From Morganella morganii H1r (GTDB lineage: Bacteria; Pseudomonadota; Gammaproteobacteria; Enterobacterales; Enterobacteriaceae): a stretch of DNA of 64,000 nucleotides. Position 1 is the stretch's first letter, and each line of letters starts with the position of its first letter. The stretch is from contig NZ_AYMP01000021.1 of the NCBI RefSeq assembly GCF_000633515.1, forward strand, positions 25,299 through 89,298, read 5' to 3'. A model generated the notes under the pieces. The model did not search any database and was not told where the DNA came from. It saw only the letters and a list, made by a program, of their open reading frames with translations. This document shows, piece by piece, positions 1 through 8,621 of this stretch. The position numbers and the translations under genes are program-made.

Positions 1-516
1 GCTTACGGCTTACAAACATATCTGAATCAGCAACTCAGCCCGGAGTGGTCTCTTGGCGGACTGGCTGCACTGCGACAGCACCGTTATCAGCCTTATCTGC
101 ATTCACATAACGGCACTGAATACCAGTTGATGCCGCAGATAACCTGGCATCCGCATCCGGCAGCCACGCTGTATTTACAGGCAGAAACCACCATTCACAA
201 AAAAAATGATCCCTATAAACATTACCGGACAGCGGCCCTGCATACCGGCCTGACCTACCTGTGGCACCCGTCTGTGTCCCAGTCTGTTCATGCCGTTTAC
301 ACCCGTAAACGTTATCACCATACACATCCGTTACACCGCCAGGCCAGGGAGGATCTCACCCGACAGTACAGCACAACACTCGCACTCTACCCGCCGTCAT
401 TCGCGCAGATTTCACCTCAGCTTTCACTGATCCACACCCGTAACCGCAGTTCTGTACCGTGGCTTTATAGCTACCGGCAGACTGAAATCATGCTGCGTTT
501 TGAACGGCTGTTTTAA
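1..516 (+). CDS. Slam-family outer-membrane translocator, C-terminal part (gene starts upstream of window)
   Basis: The frame is open from base 1 to the stop at 514-516, so about 171 C-terminal residues are visible. They look like the end of a beta-barrel: alternating aromatic and polar strands and a terminal phenylalanine (RFERLF). The stretch SLIHTRNRSSVPWLYSYRQT resembles the last strands of the DUF560 domain of surface lipoprotein assembly modifiers (Slam), where a RNxSNxPxYSYxRxxV pattern is usual. Slam proteins move lipoproteins or haemophores across the outer membrane. The TonB-dependent receptor begins 40 bases downstream, the arrangement known for Slam-dependent haemophore loci. The N-terminal TPR part and signal peptide are outside the window. 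A different barrel family cannot be excluded. Confidence 0.7.
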   Translation, partial: AYGLQTYLNQQLSPEWSLGGLAALRQHRYQPYLHSHNGTEYQLMPQITWHPHPAATLYLQAETTIHKKNDPYKHYRTAALHTGLTYLWHPSVSQSVHAVYTRKRYHHTHPLHRQAREDLTRQYSTTLALYPPSFAQISPQLSLIHTRNRSSVPWLYSYRQTEIMLRFERLF

Positions 517-556
517 CCCTTTCTGATTATTTATTTTTTATCATCCGGGAATCGTT

Positions 557-3499
557 ATGTCTTCGCATTTACCATTATCTGGTCATCCATATAAAACAAT
601 CACACTGCTTCTGCCCGTGTTATTTATCCCGCTGCCGGGACTGGCGACAGAGGAAAAAAATCAGCAACTTGGCGACATTACGCTCCGTAATGAACAGGCC
701 GCTGCTGACAGCGCCAAAGATAAAATCTATGACAAAAATGTCTCCACCCTGATCCTCACCAAAGAAGAAATAGAGCGCTATAAAGGCGCCTCCGCCGCCG
801 ATATTCTTAAAGGCGCCAACGGGGTATTCAGCGGTGACGCCCGCAACGGCAACGCGCTGGATGTCAATATCCGCGGAATACAGGGGCCGGGCCGTGTACC
901 GGTCACCATCGATGGTACCGAACAGGCCGTGACGGTGTACCGGGGTTATAACGGTGCCAATAACCGTAACTACCTTGACCCGATGCTGATCAGTGAAATT
1001 GAGATTGAAAAAGGCCCGTCCCTTAATCCGCTCCTGAAAACGTCGGTAGGCGGCGGTGTTGCCATGAAAACACTCACCATCAATGACGTGGTGAAAAACG
1101 GTGACCAGTTTGGTGCTGCACTGATGCTGGAAAACAGCAGTAACACCACCAAAGCCCGGATACCCAATCTGGGGATCGGGGAAGATTACCGCCTTGTGGA
1201 TAATATGCAGTTCGATTGGCTTATTATTGACGACCCCGGCACCCATTTAACCCCGGAAAATCGTGATAATGCCCCCGCACTGAATAACAGTGATTACGCC
1301 TGGCGTCTGGCAGTGGGTACCCGTCAGGAAAATATGGATCTGTTACTGGCTTATGCTTACCGCGACCGGGGAAACTATTTTGCCGGTAAACGCCACAGCG
1401 AAAACTATAATGACGAAATGTCTGACAGTGATATCGGTATTCTGCAAACATCCAACAAAACCTATGACCCGTATATGCCGTTTGTGTCCCGTATTTACCG
1501 TAAAGGCAATGAAGTTCCCAACACATCGGCAAAAACGGAATCCTGGCTGATAAAAAATACCTGGTATCTGAATGATGACCACGCGCTGCAACTCAGCTGG
1601 CGCGATACCCGCTCGGATTTCGGCGATATTATGCCTTCCCGGCTGGGCTGGATCCGCGCTGAGGATAATATCATTCCGCAGTGGCCGCTGGCTGACCTGC
1701 ATGCACAGGCCGGTTATCTTCACCTGAAATCCCAACCGGCACATCTTGCCTATATTGATGCTGATATCCGCCTGTGGACCACCCTGACCACCAGCAACAC
1801 TAACTCCGGCGGCGGCTGGCCGCGCTACCCGAAAAATATGGACTACGGCTATAAACAGGGGGATATCAGCACCATCAACCCGGCAATCGATGGAACACTG
1901 ATTAACACCGCTGCCCTGAATGTACAGAATCAGCGCTACGGGCTGGATTTCAGCAATAAGTTTGCCTTTACCCCGGAACTGTCGGTAACCCTGGCCGCCA
2001 ATATGCAGTTTGAGCATCTGGACAGCAATACCAGCCTGGAAAACTATAAACTCTTTATGTTCGCTGTTCCCGCCCGTAAAGGCCGCCGCTTTGAATATCA
2101 GCAATCCGTCAGTCTGGACTGGCAGCCGATCTCCTGGCTGTCACTCAGTGCCGGCGGCAGACAAACCGTATACTGGAGTGTCGATGATCTCTCCAATGAG
2201 TGCGCCGCCCGTAAAGACCCTTACTGTAAACAAGACTATGAAGTTACCGGTTATTACCTGAATTATTACCGGAATATGACCGAAACAGAATCACAGGTTT
2301 ATAAAAAGCGGCAACAGGGTATGTTGCACGAAATGACCCCGGAAGAAAGAAAAATAGTATCGCAAAAAAAATTTTATTCTGTATATCCCCAATGGCGTCG
2401 TGATTATCTTGATAACCGAAAAGACCGGCCAATGGTACATGAACGGGCATTCTGGCCAGTGGATACCAGTGACGGACGCCTGAAACAGAAAGACCGGCCG
2501 GATATTGATACCGCATTACGGGGTATTGATCCCTATACCGGGCAGGAAACATATCTCTATGAATATGGCCCTTATCCTATTCAGCATGGTGACAGAGAAG
2601 TGCAACCTGTCACCCACACCTGGAAAGAAAAACCCCGCCGCCAGGCCAGCGCCTGGACACCGATGCTGTCTGCCTCGGTTCATCTGACCGATGATCTGCG
2701 TCTGTATGGCCGCTATGCGGAAACCGTACGTATGCCGAGCCTGTTTGAAGATACTGTCGGGTTCTCCGGTTCCTCTGCCCCGCATATCGGCTACCGTTAT
2801 AAACCGGAACGCGCGGTAACCCGGGAATACGGTGTGGTTTTTAACGGAAAATCACTGCTCAGCGCCGACCGTCACGCAGATATCCGGCTGAATTATTTCC
2901 ATACGGATATCCTTAATGTTTTTGATCGTGATAATTATTTCCGTTTTACACAGATGGATAAACAGAGCCTGAAAGGGATTGAAATCCAGGCCCGCTATGA
3001 TCATGGCTGGATCTTCAGTGATCTGGGGGTGACCTATAACCTCACCAATAAAGTCTGTGATGAAACATCCCATGCCTTTATGGATCCGACCGGGCTGAAA
3101 GATATCCCGTCATGCATTGACGGCGGTTATCCGGGCGGGTTCCTGCGTACTCAAATCCAGCCGCACTATTCTGTGACCTTTAACCTCGGCGGACGTTTAT
3201 TGCAGGAGTCATTAGAAATCGGCAGCCGCTGGCTCTACCACAGTGCGGTGGAAAACAGCCAGGAAAAACATCTGATGACGATTATCCCTGACCAATACAG
3301 CAATTTTAATAATTACCCGATGCGCTGGAATTCGGTACTGACCGTGGATGCTTACGCCAAATATAAAATCACTCCGGATGTTGCCCTGGAGGTGACCGCT
3401 ACCAACCTGACCAATGAATATTACCTCGACCCGCTCACCCGTTCGATGATGCCTGCACCGGGCCGGGCCGTAAAATTCAATGTCTCTGCGAGGTTCTGA
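557..3499 (+). CDS. TonB-dependent outer-membrane receptor, probably for haem or a haemophore
   Basis: A 980-residue outer-membrane receptor. A signal peptide (about residues 1-30, ending near GLATEE) is followed by a plug domain (about 45-170, with LILTKEEIERYKGASAADIL and ISEIEIEKGPS) and a 22-strand-type barrel ending in FNVSARF. The motif RYAETVRMPSLFE at about 715-730 resembles the FRAP region of haem and haemoglobin receptors. Residues about 549-697 form a long insertion, probably an extracellular loop, with two cysteines at 549 and 557. The gene sits between a Slam-like barrel and a TonB gene 3 bases downstream, so the three are likely one operon. Ligand assignment to haem or a haemophore is inferred from context and motif; another Slam-exported ligand is possible. 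Confidence 0.82.
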   Translation: MSSHLPLSGHPYKTITLLLPVLFIPLPGLATEEKNQQLGDITLRNEQAAADSAKDKIYDKNVSTLILTKEEIERYKGASAADILKGANGVFSGDARNGNALDVNIRGIQGPGRVPVTIDGTEQAVTVYRGYNGANNRNYLDPMLISEIEIEKGPSLNPLLKTSVGGGVAMKTLTINDVVKNGDQFGAALMLENSSNTTKARIPNLGIGEDYRLVDNMQFDWLIIDDPGTHLTPENRDNAPALNNSDYAWRLAVGTRQENMDLLLAYAYRDRGNYFAGKRHSENYNDEMSDSDIGILQTSNKTYDPYMPFVSRIYRKGNEVPNTSAKTESWLIKNTWYLNDDHALQLSWRDTRSDFGDIMPSRLGWIRAEDNIIPQWPLADLHAQAGYLHLKSQPAHLAYIDADIRLWTTLTTSNTNSGGGWPRYPKNMDYGYKQGDISTINPAIDGTLINTAALNVQNQRYGLDFSNKFAFTPELSVTLAANMQFEHLDSNTSLENYKLFMFAVPARKGRRFEYQQSVSLDWQPISWLSLSAGGRQTVYWSVDDLSNECAARKDPYCKQDYEVTGYYLNYYRNMTETESQVYKKRQQGMLHEMTPEERKIVSQKKFYSVYPQWRRDYLDNRKDRPMVHERAFWPVDTSDGRLKQKDRPDIDTALRGIDPYTGQETYLYEYGPYPIQHGDREVQPVTHTWKEKPRRQASAWTPMLSASVHLTDDLRLYGRYAETVRMPSLFEDTVGFSGSSAPHIGYRYKPERAVTREYGVVFNGKSLLSADRHADIRLNYFHTDILNVFDRDNYFRFTQMDKQSLKGIEIQARYDHGWIFSDLGVTYNLTNKVCDETSHAFMDPTGLKDIPSCIDGGYPGGFLRTQIQPHYSVTFNLGGRLLQESLEIGSRWLYHSAVENSQEKHLMTIIPDQYSNFNNYPMRWNSVLTVDAYAKYKITPDVALEVTATNLTNEYYLDPLTRSMMPAPGRAVKFNVSARF

Positions 3500-3502
3500 T
3501 TT

Positions 3503-4300
3503 ATGTACGGCGCAATAGCATTACCGCATCCGGCTTTCCTGTTTTCCCGGGAAAGAACCGGAACGTGGCAGCAGATGGTTTCTGTTGCTGCGATCGGTGT
3601 GTGTTTCTCCGTCGCCGGGCTGCTCATCACGGGCAGCCCCCGGGTGACCACCCCGCAACAGCATCAGATGGATAACCGGGGACAAATCCCGGCGGCGGCT
3701 GTCACCATTCAGATGAGTGCAGCACCGGCATATCAGGAAACAGAACCGGAAGCGGAACAATTACCACCACCACAGGAATCTCCGTCTCAGGCAGAACTGG
3801 CAACCGCCCGCCGGACAACACCGGAGAAAATAACCAAACCACCATCAGCAAAACCGGCCGTAAAAACCGTGAACAAAAAGGCGGAGAAATCAGAACCGGT
3901 TACCACAGCAACCACCGCAGATACCGGAGAGGATAAAACCACACAGCAGCAGTCCGGCGGACAGGCTGTATCCCCGACAAACTCTGCCACCGCAGGAGCC
4001 GATAACCGGAAAGCACAGGAGGATTACTTTAACCTGCTGCGGCAAAAAATTGAGGAGCAAAAACATTACCCCCGCCGGGCCCGCAGCGCCGGCCAACGGG
4101 GGATCAGCACTATCTCATTTTCACTCGACGATAACGGCAAACCGTTTGCACCGGTGGTTACCCGCTCTTCCGGTTATGAATTACTGGATAACGCCGCAAT
4201 GGATGCCGTCATCAGGGTTGCTGCTGTCGGTACGCCGCCGCCGGGTGCAAAGCGGAAGGTGACATTTTCATTACGTTTTCAGCTGAATAAGGGGTTTTAG
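3503..4300 (+). CDS. TonB-like energy transducer
   Basis: A 265-residue TonB-family protein. One N-terminal membrane segment (about residues 23-44) anchors it in the inner membrane. A long proline-, glutamate- and lysine-rich periplasmic linker follows (about 60-170). The C-terminal TonB domain (about 175-265) contains the YPRRA motif, then strands GISTISFSLDDNG and the SSGYELLDNAAMDAV helix typical of the family. It would couple the proton motive force to the receptor encoded 3 bases upstream. No exbB or exbD lies beside it, so it probably uses the housekeeping ExbBD. It is unlikely to be the main cellular tonB, which in enterics stands alone elsewhere. Confidence 0.88.
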   Translation: MYGAIALPHPAFLFSRERTGTWQQMVSVAAIGVCFSVAGLLITGSPRVTTPQQHQMDNRGQIPAAAVTIQMSAAPAYQETEPEAEQLPPPQESPSQAELATARRTTPEKITKPPSAKPAVKTVNKKAEKSEPVTTATTADTGEDKTTQQQSGGQAVSPTNSATAGADNRKAQEDYFNLLRQKIEEQKHYPRRARSAGQRGISTISFSLDDNGKPFAPVVTRSSGYELLDNAAMDAVIRVAAVGTPPPGAKRKVTFSLRFQLNKGF

Positions 4301-4350
4301 CGGCGGTGTGTATTAGCAATAGTGATTGTTTCTTGTGCATACCGGATTAA

Positions 4351-4370
4351 TAGGTATACTGGTCTACCTA
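4351..4370. promoter_or_regulatory. Probable TetR operator
   Basis: The 20 bases TAGGTATACTGGTCTACCTA carry inverted arms TAGGTA and TACCTA, 27 bases before the TetR start codon. A longer outer pair, TAATAGGTA (4348-4356) and TACCTATTA (4369-4377), overlaps it. Size, symmetry and position fit autoregulation of the tetR-eamA pair. Binding itself is inferred. Confidence 0.6.
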
Positions 4371-4396
4371 CCTATTAGTCACAAGAGATTTTCCGG

Positions 4397-4990
4397 ATGA
4401 AGGACACCGACACAACACAGACCCGGCTCAGTGCCAGAGACCGTTTACTGGAAGCCGCAGGCATCTTGTTTTACAACGAGGGCATTGCGGCAACCGGTAT
4501 TGATACAATTACCAAAAAGGCCGGTGTCGCCAAAAAAAGTCTGTATAACAATTTCAGCTCCAAAGCTGAGTTAGTGACTACTTACATCCGGCTGCGGCAT
4601 GAAGAATGGCTGGCGTTATATGATGTCCGTCTGCAACAGGCAACAACCCCGGCACAGCGGATCCTCGCGGTATTTGATGCTTATCACGACCATGCTGAGT
4701 TTGCTTATGAACGGGGATTCCGGGGATGCGGCCTGCTGAACGCAGCCGCTGAGTTTCCGGCCGGCAGTGAGGAACGCCGCGAAGTGTGTGCTCACAAATC
4801 TGAAGTGGCTGATATTATACGCAAAAATCTTTATCAGCTGCTGCCGGAAGACACCGCGAAAGCAGAGCAGCTGACTGCACACCTGGCGTTTTTACTGGAG
4901 GGCGCTATTGTACTCGCCGGGCTGGAAGAACACGGGGCACGGGTATTACAGGCTGCCGCCATGGCAAAAACCATGCTGGAGGCGCTGTGA
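4397..4990 (+). CDS. TetR/AcrR-family transcriptional regulator
   Basis: A 197-residue regulator. The N-terminal helix-turn-helix domain covers about residues 12-60, with the recognition region GVAKKSLYNNFSSKAEL characteristic of TetR proteins. The C-terminal two-thirds is helical and should hold the ligand pocket and dimer interface; it has two cysteines in the RGFRGCGLLNA region and near REVCAHK that could sense electrophiles or metals, though that is speculative. The gene overlaps the start of the EamA transporter by the four bases GTGA, so the two are translationally coupled. A palindromic site lies just upstream. It probably represses its own operon until an inducer is bound. The inducer is unknown. 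Confidence 0.9.
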   Translation: MKDTDTTQTRLSARDRLLEAAGILFYNEGIAATGIDTITKKAGVAKKSLYNNFSSKAELVTTYIRLRHEEWLALYDVRLQQATTPAQRILAVFDAYHDHAEFAYERGFRGCGLLNAAAEFPAGSEERREVCAHKSEVADIIRKNLYQLLPEDTAKAEQLTAHLAFLLEGAIVLAGLEEHGARVLQAAAMAKTMLEAL

Positions 4991-5940
4991 TCCGGACCCC
5001 CAAAGGCCACTTTACCGGTATTGCCGTCATCATCCTGGCCTCCTTCTTATGGGGAACCACCGGGGTTTCTGCCACCTTCGCACCGGATGTCAGTCCTGTT
5101 GCGATCGGTGCGGCCGCCATGGGTTTCGGCGGGTTGCTCCAGGCCGCGATTGCCATCACACCGATCCGCCGCAGCCTCGGCACTTTCCGGCAGCAATGGC
5201 GTTTGCTGTTATTGGGTGCCATTGCTGTTGCCGTATATCCGCTCGCCTTTTACGGCTCAATGCGACTGGCCGGGGTAACTATCGGCACCGTGGTATCTAT
5301 CGGTACGGCACCGGTTTTATCGGCAATCATTGAAATTATTATGGACGGTGCCCGCATGACACTGCGCTGGCTGAGCGGCGCCGTACTCGGCCTGACAGGT
5401 ATTGCGCTGCTTTCCCTGTCCGGCGGCACGGAACAGATTGCCGCAGCGGATACATCCGCCACTCTGACCGGTATCATACTGGGATTACTCGCCGCCTTTA
5501 CTTATGCGCTTTATTCCTGGGCCGCGCGCCGCCTGATGCAGCGCAACATTCCGTCACGGGCAGCCATGGGCGGTATTTTCGGGATCGGGGGATTACTGCT
5601 GATGCCGGTGTTAGCACTTTACGGCGCGCCATTCCTGGACTCGTGGCAAAACGCAGCGGTCGGCATTTACATGGCTTGTGTACCGATGTTTCTCGGCTAT
5701 GTCTGTTTCGGTTATGCGCTGGCACGTATTCCCGCCAGCACCGCCACCACTATCACGCTGCTGGAACCGGTTGTTGCCGCCGCACTCGCCGCCATTATTG
5801 TCGGCGAACAACTCACCACCGCAGGCTGGGCCGGAGTCGCACTGATTTTCACCTGTCTGGTCTGTATTACACTGCCTGCCCGGCGTAAGGCGGCGATATT
5901 AAGTGCAGTAAATAATGGTCACAGCCCACAACCGGAATGA
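4987..5940 (+). CDS. EamA/DMT-family transporter
   Basis: A 317-residue inner-membrane protein of the drug/metabolite transporter superfamily, with about ten hydrophobic segments forming two EamA repeats (roughly residues 10-145 and 158-298). The first repeat has the common ASFLWGTTGVSA start and the second ALYSWAARRLM. The start is GTG at 4987, overlapping the tetR stop codon; this gives the usual family length. Such proteins export amino acids, metabolites or drugs. The substrate cannot be told from sequence, but control by a linked TetR protein points to an inducible exporter. The gene ends 16 bases before the convergent nuclease-like gene, with no clear terminator between. Confidence 0.9.
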   Translation: MIRTPKGHFTGIAVIILASFLWGTTGVSATFAPDVSPVAIGAAAMGFGGLLQAAIAITPIRRSLGTFRQQWRLLLLGAIAVAVYPLAFYGSMRLAGVTIGTVVSIGTAPVLSAIIEIIMDGARMTLRWLSGAVLGLTGIALLSLSGGTEQIAAADTSATLTGIILGLLAAFTYALYSWAARRLMQRNIPSRAAMGGIFGIGGLLLMPVLALYGAPFLDSWQNAAVGIYMACVPMFLGYVCFGYALARIPASTATTITLLEPVVAAALAAIIVGEQLTTAGWAGVALIFTCLVCITLPARRKAAILSAVNNGHSPQPE

Positions 5941-5956
5941 CACATTGCGCTGAATA

Positions 5957-7096
5957 TTATTTTAATTTCTTAATGATATTCAGTGCATTATCAATTTTTT
6001 CGCAAAGCCAGTCAACAATCATGTCCAGATTATAATTATTGTCCAGTAAGTGGCTCAGGGGTAACGTCTGATTAAAAATAATAACTTCTGTATTATTATT
6101 GGGAGGAAGCTTTCCGGGGCAATAATCGCTGCCAAAATTTTCAGAAAACTGAACAATAGCCCGTTTACAATACTCTATATTCATCGCCATATAACCAAAA
6201 ACCAGGCAAGGAGATGTACTTTTTTTACTCTGAGGATGGCATTCTCCGTTATCCCATTCATTATATTCAGGGAACTGAATCCCCCAATAGAAATAGCGAT
6301 AGGGTTCCCGCCGTAACATAACCCAACTCCAGCATATGGCACCCTGCCAGTTTGCACTGCTGCCACCATGTCTGTATTTATCTTCAGCGCCCCAGTTAAA
6401 CAGAGTTTCCGCTGAATACTTTTGTTTTATTCTGTCAAATACACTCTTTGTTAAACCGTCCAGCCGTCTTCCGGCTCCGCTGTACAGGAGTTCCATGACA
6501 GCAAAATCCTGCCTTGTAGGTAAATCCATTGCTAATCCCTGATTTGATAAAAATTGTTTATAGTCTTCAACATGAGGAATATCTGAAACCATTGTAAGTT
6601 GCTCAAAAACAGACTGCCAATACCATAATTTTCTGTTTTTTATACCGAAGTCAGAAGATGAAATATCTTTAAAACTTTGCTCCGGCATCGTTTTATCAGT
6701 CAGTAAAATTAACGTACCGGCAGAGGCATCCGGCGAATGTGCAGATAACCAGCGATCATAAATTTGAAGCTGGGATAATGAATTTCCGTTAATATCTACG
6801 CCTTGTGTAAAACACGCATTAATTTTTACTTCAATCAAATACCTGACAAAATTATCAACCAATCCCACTAAATCCGGATAACGGGATTTCCCTTCTGCAT
6901 CCGTAATCGTATATTGTGTTTGCCATTTAATTTTTGTATCTGAATCAGCGCAAACACCCATTTTTATTAAAAAATTGTGCTGCTGTTCTTTTGTCATCCG
7001 GTTAAGAATGTCACAGAAACCTTCCGTACAAAAATTTTCCAGTTGGCTGCGTTTATCTGTGGATTGGTATTTATATAAACGAGAGAAAAGATCCAT
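5957..7096 (-). CDS. PD-(D/E)XK nuclease-superfamily protein, function unknown
   Basis: A 379-residue protein. The catalytic signature is visible: PD at residues 74-75, then EVK at 89-91, with a following SQLQIYDRW helix (about 108-116), as in PD-(D/E)XK nucleases. The N-terminal LENFCTEGF region fits the first helix of the PDDEXK_4-type families. The C-terminal half (about 190-379) is a separate domain rich in tryptophan and tyrosine with no family I recognise. It lies 39 bases behind mnmE on the same strand and may be read through from it, with a weak ribosome site. Codon use is more AT-rich than mnmE, suggesting acquisition. Possible roles are phage defence or DNA repair; neither is shown. 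Confidence 0.72.
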   Translation of the reverse strand: MDLFSRLYKYQSTDKRSQLENFCTEGFCDILNRMTKEQQHNFLIKMGVCADSDTKIKWQTQYTITDAEGKSRYPDLVGLVDNFVRYLIEVKINACFTQGVDINGNSLSQLQIYDRWLSAHSPDASAGTLILLTDKTMPEQSFKDISSSDFGIKNRKLWYWQSVFEQLTMVSDIPHVEDYKQFLSNQGLAMDLPTRQDFAVMELLYSGAGRRLDGLTKSVFDRIKQKYSAETLFNWGAEDKYRHGGSSANWQGAICWSWVMLRREPYRYFYWGIQFPEYNEWDNGECHPQSKKSTSPCLVFGYMAMNIEYCKRAIVQFSENFGSDYCPGKLPPNNNTEVIIFNQTLPLSHLLDNNYNLDMIVDWLCEKIDNALNIIKKLK

Positions 7097-7135
7097 CTAA
7101 AATAATCCATTAATCCGGACAAAAACCAGAAGCCA

Positions 7136-8515
7136 TCACTTCCCGATACAAAAACTCGAGAAAATACGTCCCAGCAGATCGTCGGAGGTGAATTCCCCGG
7201 TGATTTCGCTCAGTGCCTGCTGGGCGAGGCGCAGTTCTTCTGCCAATAACTCACCGGAGCGGGCAACCACTAACTGCTCGTGGCCGGAAATCAGATGCTC
7301 TGCAGCGGTGTTCAGTGCCTGTAAGTGACGGCGGCGGGCGAGGAATCCGCCTTCGGTGTTGCCTTCAAATCCCATGGTGGTTTTCAGGTGATCGCGCAGC
7401 AAATCAATACCGTGGCCTTCGCGGGCAGAGAGTTTAATCAGTGTATCGCCGTTCCGCTCTGTGATTCCGGTGGTTTCCCCGGTGATATCAGTTTTATTGC
7501 GGATGATCGTGACCGGAATACCGGCCGGTAAGCGGGACATAAATTCCGGCCAGATTTGTTCGGGGGTCTGTTCATCCACCGTGGTACCGTCAACCATAAA
7601 CAGGACGCGGTCTGCCTGTGCAATTTCCTGCCAGGCGCGTTCAATACCGATCCGCTCCACTTCATCCCCGGCTTCGCGCAGCCCGGCGGTATCAATGATA
7701 TGCAGCGGCATACCGTCGATATGAATATGTTCACGCAGCACATCACGGGTGGTCCCGGCAATATCGGTGACAATCGCGGCTTCGCGGCCGGCCAGCGCAT
7801 TCAGCAGGCTGGATTTTCCGGCATTCGGACGACCGGCAATCACCACTTTCATCCCTTCACGCAGCAGGCTGCCCTGACGCGCCTGGGAACGAACCCGTTC
7901 CAGGTCAGTAATCACAGTATCGAGTTTGGCTTCAATCACACCATCCGAGAGAAAATCGATTTCCTCATCCGGGAAGTCGATTGCTGCTTCCACATAAATC
8001 CGCAGGTTAGTGAGTGCTTCCACCATCTGGTGCACTTCGCCGGAGAAAGCGCCCTGTAATGAGTTCATCGCAGAACGGGCGGCCTGTTCCGAACTGGCAT
8101 CAATCAGGTCAGCAATGGCTTCCGCCTGCGCCAGATCCAGTTTGTCATTGAGGAATGCACGCTCGGAAAACTCACCGGGATTGGCGATACGGATATTACC
8201 GATAAGCAGAATACGTTTTAACAATAAATCGAGGATAACCGGCCCGCCGTGTCCCTGGAGTTCCAGCACATCCTCACCGGTAAAGGAGTTCGGGCCGGGG
8301 AAGAAAATCGCAATCCCCTGATCCAGCACTTTGCCGGTTTCATCACGGAAAGGCAGATAATCGGCATAACGCGCTTTCGGGAGTTTCCCCAGTACAATCT
8401 GAGCCACCTGTGCCGCCTGCGGGCCGGACACACGCAAAATACCGACTCCGCCGCGTCCCGGCGGGGTTGCCTGTGCCACAATGGTATCGGTGCTCTGAAT
8501 TTCAGCGTTATTCAT
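7136..8515 (-). CDS. mnmE: tRNA modification GTPase MnmE
   Basis: With MnmG this GTPase makes the 5-carboxymethylaminomethyl group on wobble uridine 34 of several tRNAs. The N-terminal folate-binding domain begins [20 protein letters not shown], identical in style to E. coli. The G domain has the P-loop GRPNAGKSS and DIAGTTRD switch, and the protein ends in the catalytic CIGK motif. I start at the ATG giving MNNAEIQ (459 residues, E. coli 454); an ATG two codons upstream is almost equally good, and the frame extends further to 8563. Its partner mnmG is at 47354-49243 in this window. Confidence 0.97.
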   Translation of the reverse strand: MNNAEIQSTDTIVAQATPPGRGGVGILRVSGPQAAQVAQIVLGKLPKARYADYLPFRDETGKVLDQGIAIFFPGPNSFTGEDVLELQGHGGPVILDLLLKRILLIGNIRIANPGEFSERAFLNDKLDLAQAEAIADLIDASSEQAARSAMNSLQGAFSGEVHQMVEALTNLRIYVEAAIDFPDEEIDFLSDGVIEAKLDTVITDLERVRSQARQGSLLREGMKVVIAGRPNAGKSSLLNALAGREAAIVTDIAGTTRDVLREHIHIDGMPLHIIDTAGLREAGDEVERIGIERAWQEIAQADRVLFMVDGTTVDEQTPEQIWPEFMSRLPAGIPVTIIRNKTDITGETTGITERNGDTLIKLSAREGHGIDLLRDHLKTTMGFEGNTEGGFLARRRHLQALNTAAEHLISGHEQLVVARSGELLAEELRLAQQALSEITGEFTSDDLLGRIFSSFCIGK

Positions 8516-8551
8516 GACCATGTCTCTCTTTCTCACCGTGTGATAAACAAT

Positions 8552-8576
8552 AAAGGCGGTCAATATGACCGCCTTT
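8552..8576 (-). terminator. Hairpin after yidC
   Basis: A perfect 11-base-pair stem (AAAGGCGGTCA and TGACCGCCTTT) with a three-base loop lies between yidC and mnmE. On the minus strand the downstream bases are ATTGTTTATC, a weak U-tract, so it may be a partial terminator. Confidence 0.5.
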
Positions 8577-8590
8577 AAATAATACTATAA

Positions 8591-8615
8591 GACCGGCAGA
8601 GATTCCCCGCCGGTC
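8591..8615 (-). terminator. Second hairpin just after the yidC stop
   Basis: GACCGGC and GCCGGTC form a seven-base-pair stem with an 11-base loop, seven bases past the yidC stop codon. No long U-tract follows. With the hairpin at 8552-8576 it may act as a tandem terminator or protect the transcript 3' end. Confidence 0.35.
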
Positions 8616-8621
8616 ACGGGC

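Noticed and set aside
620..2104. Long minus-strand open frames (620-1246, 1343-2104) inside the receptor gene
   Set aside because: They are antisense to a well-supported receptor, have no ribosome sites and encode low-complexity hydrophobic text typical of shadow frames.
7556..8059. Plus-strand open frame of 167 codons opposite mnmE
   Set aside because: mnmE is certain on the other strand; this frame mirrors its codon periodicity.
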